This document shows, one piece after another, positions 1 to 5,161 of a DNA stretch of 6,101 nucleotides (position 1 is its first letter; each line of letters begins with the position of its first letter). The notes below the pieces were generated by a model that saw only the letters and a list, made by a program, of their open reading frames with translations, did not search any database and was not told the origin of the DNA. The position numbers and the translations under genes were made by a program. Origin of the DNA: an uncultured Lachnospira sp. (GTDB lineage Bacteria > Bacillota > Clostridia > Lachnospirales > Lachnospiraceae); assembly GCA_947306285.1 (NCBI GenBank), contig CAMZGB010000064.1, positions 1 to 6,101 of the forward strand. Direction: 5' to 3'.

Positions 1-378
1 GTTACACCTGAACCACAGGTAGAGCCAACACCAGAACCAACACCTGAACCACAGGCAGGCCCAAATCCAAATCAGGGAGCTTATAATCAGAATGGATATA
101 ATCCTAATGGTTATAATCAGGCACCTCCACAGAATAATGACGGAAAAGCTACTGCAAGTTTAGTTTGTGGTATTGTTTCATTCTTCTGTTGTGGTATAGT
201 TCTTGGTATCATCGCTATTGTTTTGGCTAACCAGTATTTCCAGGAGACTGGTGACCTAGAAAACGGTAAAGCTAAAGCTGGTAAGATTTGTGGTATTATT
301 GGTCTAGTACTAAGTGCGATTGCTATTATCATTTATATTGCTATGTTAGCAGCTGGAGTAGGACATCGTTATTACTAA
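1..378 (+). CDS. DUF4190-like small membrane protein, 3' part only
   Basis: The frame is open from base 1 to a TAA at 376-378, giving 125 residues of a protein whose start lies upstream of the window. Visible residues 1-20 are a Pro/Glu repeat (TPEP, EPTPEPTPEPQ). Residues 21-45 are rich in Asn, Tyr, Gln and Gly (YNQNGYNPNGYNQ), so this part is probably a disordered linker. Two hydrophobic segments follow, at about residues 51-77 and 95-120. Each starts after a small-residue stretch (KATASLVCGIVS and KAKAGKICGIIG) and they are joined by a short polar loop, QETGDLENGK. This two-helix, Gly-rich pattern resembles DUF4190, which in related bacteria often follows an N-terminal zinc ribbon and low-complexity linker; any such ribbon would be outside the window. 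Cysteines sit in both helices (C56, C63, C64, C97). Its function is unknown. It converges on the downstream membrane-protein gene. Confidence 0.85.
   Translation, partial: VTPEPQVEPTPEPTPEPQAGPNPNQGAYNQNGYNPNGYNQAPPQNNDGKATASLVCGIVSFFCCGIVLGIIAIVLANQYFQETGDLENGKAKAGKICGIIGLVLSAIAIIIYIAMLAAGVGHRYY
4..55 (+). repeat. Imperfect tandem repeat coding for TPEP units
   Basis: The 16-base word ACACCTGAACCACAGG occurs exactly at 4-19 and again at 40-55. A related unit, ACACCAGAACCA, lies between them at 28-39. In the protein this gives TPEPQ, TPEP, TPEPQ. It is a short coding repeat that probably lengthens or shortens the linker by slippage. It is not a mobile element. Confidence 0.6.
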
Positions 379-380
379 AA

Positions 381-420
381 TAAAAAAAGACTGTGGTGTT
401 ATTACCACAGTCTTTTTTTA
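381..420. terminator. Bidirectional Rho-independent terminator
   Basis: GACTGTGGT at 389-397 pairs perfectly with ACCACAGTC at 404-412 around a six-base loop (398-403). The stem is preceded by seven A (382-388) and followed by seven T (413-419). Read on the plus strand it ends the DUF4190-like gene (stop at 378). Read on the minus strand it ends the YihY/BrkB gene, whose stop codon is at 429-431. The symmetry fits a shared terminator between converging genes. Confidence 0.93.
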
Positions 421-428
421 TTGTCATA

Positions 429-1298
429 TTATATAATATTTCTTTTCGAATTTTTCTTATCGTCATCATGGGCTTTTATTTCAGGATGTAAGTATTTGTT
501 TATCTCGTGCCCTAAGAAGAATATGTAAATACAGAAGTAAATCCAAAGCATTAGAATAATAAATGATGTTAGACTTCCGTAAAGATAAGAAGTGTTAAAA
601 AAGTAGTCAATATAATAATTGAATCCTAATGTAAAAACAATCCATCCTGTTGTACAGAATAACGATCCCCAAATGACTTTTCTAAATGTTGTGTATTTTC
701 TATTTGAGAATCTATAAACTAGTAGTAAGAATACAAAGAAGAATACAAACATAATTACATATCTAAATGTCATAGATAAGTAACTTCTTCCAGATAAACT
801 AGGGAGTTGCTTAACTAAAAATTTAACTATCCTGTTACCAAAAACTAGTATACCCATTGAACCTACAATTATAAGTACAAATGTTACAGTGTAAAGCATT
901 GAAACAACTCTTGAAACGAAGTAGTTTCTATTTTTATGCAAGTTGTTAATTGCTCCTAATCCTATCATAAGTGCATGAACACCCTTCGACGCAGACCAAA
1001 GACCAACTATAGCTGAAATAGAAATAGTTATTCCGGTTGCATACTTTGATAGGCTATAAACAACATCGTTTAAAAGATTTTTTATATTCTCATTGGTAAC
1101 AGTAGCGATAATTGATAGAAAAACACTTTTACCTGATGGAATAGTAGATACGATATTTAAAAGAAGAAGTATAAATGGGAAAATTGACAACGTAATAAAG
1201 AAAGAAGACTGCCCTGTGTGAATTCCAATTTTATCTTCTTTAATAATATTAAGAAACCTATTTATTCTTTTGTTATAAAACTCTTTAATCCTTTTCAT
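429..1298 (-). CDS. YihY/virulence factor BrkB family membrane protein
   Basis: 289 residues, a usual length for the family. About six hydrophobic segments can be seen, near residues 31-53, 88-108, 133-155, 178-198, 207-229 and 244-266. Family-like features are the first helix with SSFFITLSIFPFILLLLNI (31-49), the GLWSASKGVHAL stretch (99-110) that opens the second conserved region, and the C-terminal YLYGSLTSFIILMLWIYF followed by FLGHEINKYL (about 238-270), which matches the family's G-S-x4-[ILM]3-W-x-Y and LG-x-E-[IL]N pattern. The tail is short and charged (KAHDDDKKNSKRN). The frame extends to an ATG at 1361, but ATG 1298 is chosen because GGAGA lies four bases before it and the homologous region starts there. 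The biochemical role of the family is unsettled; the old RNase BN label for E. coli YihY was wrong. It is divergent from pheST, so no functional link to it is implied. Confidence 0.9.
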   Translation of the reverse strand: MKRIKEFYNKRINRFLNIIKEDKIGIHTGQSSFFITLSIFPFILLLLNIVSTIPSGKSVFLSIIATVTNENIKNLLNDVVYSLSKYATGITISISAIVGLWSASKGVHALMIGLGAINNLHKNRNYFVSRVVSMLYTVTFVLIIVGSMGILVFGNRIVKFLVKQLPSLSGRSYLSMTFRYVIMFVFFFVFLLLVYRFSNRKYTTFRKVIWGSLFCTTGWIVFTLGFNYYIDYFFNTSYLYGSLTSFIILMLWIYFCIYIFFLGHEINKYLHPEIKAHDDDKKNSKRNII

Positions 1299-1302
1299 AA
1301 TA

Positions 1303-1307
1303 TCTCC
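1303..1307 (-). promoter_or_regulatory. Ribosome binding site fixing the YihY/BrkB start
   Basis: On the minus strand GGAGA lies four bases before ATG 1296-1298. The in-frame ATG 63 bases further upstream (1359-1361) has no comparable GGAG. It would also overlap the -35 region of the divergent pheS promoter. This favours the shorter protein. Confidence 0.75.
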
Positions 1308-1314
1308 AAATAGA

Positions 1315-1343
1315 ATTATAATATATATGGAAGAAATATTAAA
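1315..1343 (-). promoter_or_regulatory. Possible promoter of the YihY/BrkB gene
   Basis: On the minus strand a perfect TATAAT occupies 1320-1315, with a weak TTTAAT (1343-1338) 17 bases upstream. Transcription would start near 1308, leaving a leader of only about ten bases that just contains the GGAGA site. The region is very AT-rich, so the match could be chance; a promoter further upstream is possible. Confidence 0.3.
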
Positions 1344-1352
1344 GATATATAA

Positions 1353-1380
1353 TTGACACAAACACTAATTATGTTATAAT
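1353..1380 (+). promoter_or_regulatory. Consensus promoter of the pheST T-box operon
   Basis: TTGACA at 1353-1358 and TATAAT at 1375-1380 are both perfect SigA/Sigma-70 hexamers, separated by 16 bases. TG at 1372-1373 adds an extended -10 element. Transcription should begin near 1386-1388, just before the T-box Stem I. A promoter this strong fits a gene regulated mainly by premature termination in its leader. Confidence 0.88.
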
Positions 1381-1576
1381 TTAACAGGTTATATAAAGGC
1401 AATGAATGTGCACAGTAGGTGCGATTTTTCCTTAAAGAGAGAGGGTTCTAGGCTGGAAAACCCTCAGGTTCAAAATCGATACTGAAATTCCCACAGGAGC
1501 CGCATTTGTGAAACTAAGTAGCAGATGACGTTTGATACGCGTTAAGTATAATGAAGAGTCTATTAGATTAGAAATT

Positions 1577-1605
1577 AGGGTGGTACCGCGGAGAGATTCG
1601 TCCCT
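1577..1605 (+). promoter_or_regulatory. T-box antiterminator
   Basis: AGGG (1577-1580) pairs with CCCT (1602-1605). GCGGA (1588-1592) pairs with TTCGT (1597-1601), including two G-U pairs, around a GAGA loop. The seven-base TGGTACC bulge (1581-1587) between the helices is the standard T-box receptor for the tRNA 3' end. This fold should be stabilised by uncharged tRNA-Phe and allow transcription into pheS. Confidence 0.88.
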
Positions 1606-1626
1606 TTCGCAGGTGCTATTTTTATT
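1582..1626 (+). terminator. Proposed competing terminator of the T-box leader
   Basis: Manual pairing gives a long hairpin. The 5' arm 1582-1593 (GGTACCGCGGAG) pairs with the 3' arm 1605-1617 (TTTCGC, a bulged A1611, then GGTGCT), with several G-U pairs and an 11-base loop at 1594-1604. TATTTTTATT at 1617-1626 provides the T-rich tail. It uses up the TGGTACC bulge and the GCG of the antiterminator, so the two folds exclude each other. The more usual arrangement, in which only the antiterminator 3' arm (CGTCCCT) joins the terminator, gives a weak, mismatched stem here with AGGTGC. The existence of a terminator is expected from the family; this exact pairing is an inference. Confidence 0.6.
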
Positions 1627-1650
1627 GCAAAAAATAAAAGGAGAATTCAG

Positions 1651-2670
1651 ATGAAAGAGAAATTACAAGCTATCCAAGAAGAAGCTTTAAAGAAGATTTC
1701 TGAGAGTAAAGATCTAGACAAACTCTATGAAATCAAAGTTGATATTTTGGGTAAAAAAGGTCGTTTAACTGAAGTTCTTAAAGGTATGAAGGACGTTGCT
1801 CCTGAAGACAGACCTAAAGTAGGACAGATGGTTAACGATACTCGAAAAGAGATTGAAGACAAGATGGAGGAGATGAGAGTTAAACTTCAGGATAAAGTCT
1901 TAGAAGAAAAGATGAAGAATGAAGTTATCGATGTGACTCTTCCAGCAAATAAGAATAAGATTGGACACAAGCATCCAAATACTTTGGCTCTAGAAGAGTT
2001 AGAGAGAATCTTTACAGGTATGGGATACGAAGTGGTTGAAGGCCCAGAGATTGAATTCGACTACTATAACTTTGAGGCACTAAACATCCCAGAAAATCAC
2101 CCTGCAAAAGATGAGCAGGATACTTTCTATATTGATAGAAACATTGTGCTTCGTACTCAGACTTCTTCGGTGCAGGCTAGAGTAATGGAAAACACACAGC
2201 CACCTATCAGAATTATTTCTCCAGGTCGTGTGTTTAGATCTGATGCGGTTGATGCTACACATTCACCATCATTCCATCAGGTGGAAGGTCTTGCAATTGA
2301 TAAAAACATTAACTTTGCGGATCTTAAGGGTACTTTAGCAGAGTTCGCCAAAGAACTCTTCGGCGAAGACACACAGATTAAGTTCAGACCTCATCACTTC
2401 CCATTTACGGAGCCAAGTGCTGAGATGGACGTGAGCTGCTTCAAGTGTGGCGGTAAAGGCTGTAGATTCTGTAAGGGCGAAGGTTGGATTGAGATTTTAG
2501 GTTGCGGTATGGTTCATCCAAACGTTTTGAAGATGAGCGGTATTGACCCAGAGAAGTATCAAGGCTTTGCCTTTGGCGTAGGCTTAGAGAGAATTGCGCT
2601 ACTTAAGTACGAAATTGATGATATGAGATTACTATACGAGAACGACGATCGTTTCTTGAAACAGTTTTAA
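1651..2670 (+). CDS. pheS: Phenylalanyl-tRNA synthetase, alpha subunit
   Basis: 339 residues, the usual size for the bacterial alpha chain. With PheT it forms the cytoplasmic alpha2-beta2 enzyme that activates phenylalanine with ATP and loads it on tRNA-Phe. Residues 1-90 are the charged helical N-terminal domain that forms a coiled coil contacting tRNA. The class II catalytic core follows: motif 1 around 108-140 (HPNTLALEELERIF, EVVEGPEIE), the RTQTSSVQAR stretch (168-177), motif 2 with GRVFRSD (192-198) and THSPSFHQVEG (203-213), then FPFTEPS (250-256), LGCGMVHPNVL (283-293), and motif 3 GVGLERIALLKY (309-320). Alanine 307 in FAFG is the small residue lining the phenylalanine pocket. Between the conserved blocks lies a Cys cluster, CFKCGGKGCRFCKGEGW (C263, C266, C271, C274), which may bind a metal. 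AAGGAGA at 1638-1644 precedes the ATG at good spacing. Expression should follow tRNA-Phe charging through the leader. Confidence 0.98.
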   Translation: MKEKLQAIQEEALKKISESKDLDKLYEIKVDILGKKGRLTEVLKGMKDVAPEDRPKVGQMVNDTRKEIEDKMEEMRVKLQDKVLEEKMKNEVIDVTLPANKNKIGHKHPNTLALEELERIFTGMGYEVVEGPEIEFDYYNFEALNIPENHPAKDEQDTFYIDRNIVLRTQTSSVQARVMENTQPPIRIISPGRVFRSDAVDATHSPSFHQVEGLAIDKNINFADLKGTLAEFAKELFGEDTQIKFRPHHFPFTEPSAEMDVSCFKCGGKGCRFCKGEGWIEILGCGMVHPNVLKMSGIDPEKYQGFAFGVGLERIALLKYEIDDMRLLYENDDRFLKQF

Positions 2671-2677
2671 GGGAGGG
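2671..2677 (+). promoter_or_regulatory. Ribosome binding site of pheT
   Basis: GGGAGGG starts directly after the pheS stop codon (2668-2670) and ends seven bases before the pheT ATG at 2685. The whole gap between the two genes is 14 bases. This tight spacing supports co-translation of the two subunits of one complex. Confidence 0.8.
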
Positions 2678-2684
2678 AATTAAA

Positions 2685-5105
2685 ATGAATACAAGTTTAA
2701 GTTGGATTAAAGAATACGTTCCTGACCTTGAGTGTACGGATCAGGAATACATGGATGCTATGACTTTGTCGGGTACGAAGTGTGAAGGATACAAAAAGTT
2801 GGACGAAGACCTAGACAAAATCGTAGTTGGACATATTGATTTGATTGAGAAGCATCCTGATGCAGACAAGTTGGTTGTTTGCCAGGTGGACGTGGGAGAT
2901 GAGGTTGTACAGATTGTTACTGGTGCCACAAATGTGGAAGAAGGACAGTTTGTTCCAGTTGTTTTGCATGGCGGTAAGATTGCCGGCGCCCACGGCGAAG
3001 GATTAGTTCCAGGCGGAATTAAGATTAAGAAGGGAAAACTTCGTGGTGTTGAATCACAAGGTATGATGTGTGGTATCGATGAACTAGGAAGTTCAAAAGA
3101 GTTTTTCCCAGAAGCACCAGATGATGGAATCTACATTTTCAAAGAGGGAACAGTGAAGGCTGGAGATGACGCTGTTGAGGCGCTTGGACTTCATGATTCT
3201 GTATTTGAATACGAGATCACATCTAACAGAGTGGACTGCTACAGTGTGATTGGTATTGCTAGAGAAGCAGCTGCTACATTTGAGAAAGAGTTTAAGGCTC
3301 CACAGCCACCTAAAGCAGGTGACTCAAAAGATGTGGAGAAATATATATCAGTAAACATAGAAGACGAAGATCTTTGTAGAAGATTTTGCGCAAGAGTTGT
3401 TACTAACGTTAAGATTGGCGAATCACCAGATTGGATGAAGTCAAGACTTCGTGCTTGCGGTATTAGACCAATCAACAACTTAGTTGATATTACAAACTAC
3501 ATTATGGAAGAGTATGGTCAGCCAATGCACGCATACGATCTTTCTACTATTGAGGACAATAAGATTATTGTTCGTCGCGCTAAAGATGGCGAGAAGTTTG
3601 TGACATTGGACGGCGAAGAGCACACACTTGATAATGAGATGTGCATGATTTGCGACGGAAAGAAAGCTGTCGGTATCGGTGGAATCATGGGTGGTGAAAA
3701 CTCAATGATTACTGATGATGTTCAAGATATGTTGTTTGAGGCTGCTTGCTTTGTTGGTCCAAACATTCGTCTTTCATCGAAGAGACTTGGTCTTCGTACT
3801 GATGCATCAAACAAGTTTGAGAAGGGCTTGGATCCAAACAATGCTGAGGAAGCAATTAACAGAGCTTGTCAGTTGATTGAAGAACTTGGTGTTGGTGAAG
3901 TGGTAGACGGAATTGTTGATGTTTACCCAGTTAAGAATGAACCACACCAAATCGAGTTTGACCCAGACTATGTAAATAAATTGATTGGTTTTAATTTAAC
4001 TAAGGAGCAGATGCTAAGTTACTTCCCTGCGCTTGAATTAGAGTACGACGAGAAGACAAACATGATTACTGTTCCAACATTTAGACAAGATTTACTTGAG
4101 ATGTGCGACATCGCCGAAGAAATCACAAGATTCTATGGCTATGACAATATCCCAACAACACTTCCAAGTGGCGAGGCTACAACAGGAAAGCTATCTTGGA
4201 AACTTAGAATAGATGAGATTGTAAGAAACGTTGCAAGATACTGTGGATTCTCACAAGGATACGCTTATTCATTCGAGAGTAGAAAAGTATATGACAAGAT
4301 CTTGTTGCCAGAGGATGCAATTGAGAGAAAGTCTATCGAGATTTCAAATCCATTAGGTGAGGACTTCTCAGTTATGAGAACAACTCCACTTGACGGAATG
4401 CTTACATCACTTGCTTCAAACTACAATCATAAGAACAAAGATGTAAGACTATACGAGATGGGCAATGTTTACCTTCCAAAGGAACTACCTTTGAAGGAGT
4501 TGCCAGATGAGAGAATGCAGTTAGTTCTTGGTTTCTACGGAGACGGCGACTTCTTCACAATGAAGGGCGTGGTTGAAGAATTGTTAGAGGCTGTTGGAAT
4601 GACTGACAAGGTAAACTACGATGCGGATACCGAAAAGCCATTCCTACATCCTGGAAGAAAAGCAGGAATCGTTTATGGCGATAATGAGATTGGTTACTTG
4701 GGCGAGGTTCATCCAAAGGTTTGCAAAAACTATGGAATGAAGACACGCGCATATATTGCAGTGATCGATATGCCATACGTTTACGAAAATGCAAACTTCG
4801 ACACTAAGTATGAAGGAATTGCTAAGTTCCCTGCAGTTACTCGTGACATTTCAATGGTTGTTCCAAAGGAAATCCCTGTTGGTGATATTGAAGCAGTCAT
4901 CGAGAAGAAGGGCGGAGCTAATCTAGAAAGTTATTCATTGTTTGATATTTATGAAGGCGACCAGATTGAAGAAGGCAAGAAGTCTGTTGCTTACTCAATT
5001 GTATTTAGAGCAAAAGATAAGACTTTGGAGGACGCCGAAGTTAATGAATCAATGGATAAGATTCTAAAAGCCCTAGAGGAAATGGATATACAATTAAGAG
5101 GTTAA
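2685..5105 (+). CDS. pheT: Phenylalanyl-tRNA synthetase, beta subunit
   Basis: 806 residues, full length for the bacterial beta chain. It carries tRNA binding and the editing site that removes mischarged tyrosine. Domains in order: the N-terminal MNTSLSWIKEYVP; an OB-fold tRNA-binding (EMAP-like) domain at about 40-155 with HPDADKLVVCQVDVG and QIVTGATNV; the B3/B4 editing domain at about 210-400 with RPINNLVDITNY, GQPMHAYDL (H282 probably the editing-site histidine), GGIMGGENS (332-340) and SSKRLGLRTDASNKFEKGLD; a B5 domain at about 410-480 ending in PTFRQDLLEMCDIAEEITRFYGYDNIP; a class II-like core without aminoacylation activity at about 490-700 (ISNPLGEDFSVMRTT, HPGRKAGI, GYLGEVHP); and the ferredoxin-fold anticodon-binding domain at about 712-806 (KFPAVTRDISMVV, LFDIYEG). 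All key blocks are present, with no frameshift. A hairpin terminator begins six bases after the stop codon. Confidence 0.98.
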   Translation: MNTSLSWIKEYVPDLECTDQEYMDAMTLSGTKCEGYKKLDEDLDKIVVGHIDLIEKHPDADKLVVCQVDVGDEVVQIVTGATNVEEGQFVPVVLHGGKIAGAHGEGLVPGGIKIKKGKLRGVESQGMMCGIDELGSSKEFFPEAPDDGIYIFKEGTVKAGDDAVEALGLHDSVFEYEITSNRVDCYSVIGIAREAAATFEKEFKAPQPPKAGDSKDVEKYISVNIEDEDLCRRFCARVVTNVKIGESPDWMKSRLRACGIRPINNLVDITNYIMEEYGQPMHAYDLSTIEDNKIIVRRAKDGEKFVTLDGEEHTLDNEMCMICDGKKAVGIGGIMGGENSMITDDVQDMLFEAACFVGPNIRLSSKRLGLRTDASNKFEKGLDPNNAEEAINRACQLIEELGVGEVVDGIVDVYPVKNEPHQIEFDPDYVNKLIGFNLTKEQMLSYFPALELEYDEKTNMITVPTFRQDLLEMCDIAEEITRFYGYDNIPTTLPSGEATTGKLSWKLRIDEIVRNVARYCGFSQGYAYSFESRKVYDKILLPEDAIERKSIEISNPLGEDFSVMRTTPLDGMLTSLASNYNHKNKDVRLYEMGNVYLPKELPLKELPDERMQLVLGFYGDGDFFTMKGVVEELLEAVGMTDKVNYDADTEKPFLHPGRKAGIVYGDNEIGYLGEVHPKVCKNYGMKTRAYIAVIDMPYVYENANFDTKYEGIAKFPAVTRDISMVVPKEIPVGDIEAVIEKKGGANLESYSLFDIYEGDQIEEGKKSVAYSIVFRAKDKTLEDAEVNESMDKILKALEEMDIQLRG
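5096..5101 (+). promoter_or_regulatory. Possible ribosome binding site for a longer queA
   Basis: AAGAGG at the very end of pheT is followed nine bases later by ATG 5111-5113, which is in frame with queA and preceded directly by an in-frame TAA (5108-5110). It is the only Shine-Dalgarno-like site near any queA start candidate. It may be chance, because the 17-residue extension it would add (beginning MQRQINSVFAYFSV) is coded by the terminator hairpin and does not look like the family N-terminus. Confidence 0.3.
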
Positions 5106-5110
5106 CTTAA

Positions 5111-5147
5111 ATGCAAAGGCAGATAAATTCTGTCTTTGCATATTTTT
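5111..5147 (+). terminator. Rho-independent terminator after pheT
   Basis: ATGCAAAGGCAGA (5111-5123) pairs along its full 13 bases with TCTGTCTTTGCAT (5129-5141), with one G-U pair, around the five-base loop TAAAT. TTTTT follows at 5143-5147. The hairpin starts six bases after the pheT stop and ends five bases before an ATG of the queA frame (5153). It should end most pheST transcripts and also acts, by position, on any transcript that reaches queA from upstream. Confidence 0.88.
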
Positions 5148-5161
5148 CTGTTATGAGTGAA

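Larger units (their letters stand above)
1387..1626 (+). ncRNA. T-box leader sensing uncharged tRNA-Phe
   Basis: This is a complete T-box riboswitch upstream of pheS. The base of Stem I is GAATGTG (1404-1410) pairing with CGCATTT (1501-1507). The mid stem is CGATTTT (1422-1428) with AAAATCG (1472-1478). The top is GAGGGTT (1441-1447) with AACCCTC (1459-1465). The tRNA-elbow binding elements are visible: AGAGA at 1436-1440 and GGCTGG at 1451-1456 in the distal loop. The specifier codon read from GAAATTCCCACAGGAG is TTC (1488-1490), a phenylalanine codon, in agreement with the gene controlled. A short stem TGACG/CGTTA (1526-1530/1540-1544) and a possible TCTA/TAGA stem (1559-1562/1569-1572) occupy the linker. 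The T-box sequence AGGGTGGTACCGCGG is at 1577-1591. Its TGGT bulge can pair with the acceptor end ACCA, which suits the A73 discriminator usual in tRNA-Phe. Confidence 0.96.

Noticed and set aside
117..332. Minus-strand open frame of 71 codons opposite the DUF4190-like gene
   Set aside because: The plus strand has a recognisable two-helix domain and a terminator after its stop. The minus frame has no ribosome binding site or family features.
1299..1361. N-terminal extension of the YihY/BrkB protein to ATG 1361 (21 extra residues)
   Set aside because: It has no Shine-Dalgarno site, would overlap the divergent promoter, and adds residues unlike the family; ATG 1298 has GGAGA at proper spacing.
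1387..1626. Reading the leader as a different riboswitch class or as a small RNA gene of its own
   Set aside because: The AGGGTGGTACCGCGG core, AGAGA and GGCTGG distal elements and the GAAATTCCCACAGGAG specifier region identify a T-box without ambiguity.
2080..2262. Minus-strand 60-codon frame inside pheS
   Set aside because: It is a shadow of conserved class II synthetase motif coding on the plus strand.
2741..3478. Several minus-strand frames of 60-79 codons inside the 5' half of pheT
   Set aside because: They overlap each other and conserved PheT domains, with no ribosome binding sites or recognisable products.
4555..4794. Minus-strand 79-codon frame in the 3' half of pheT
   Set aside because: It is opposite the conserved HPGRKAGI and GYLGEVHP coding blocks and has no independent support.
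5111..5141. The inverted repeat after pheT as an attachment site or operator
   Set aside because: Its position right after a stop codon, the short loop and the following T5 fit a terminator better, and there is no duplicate copy or integrase gene in the window.
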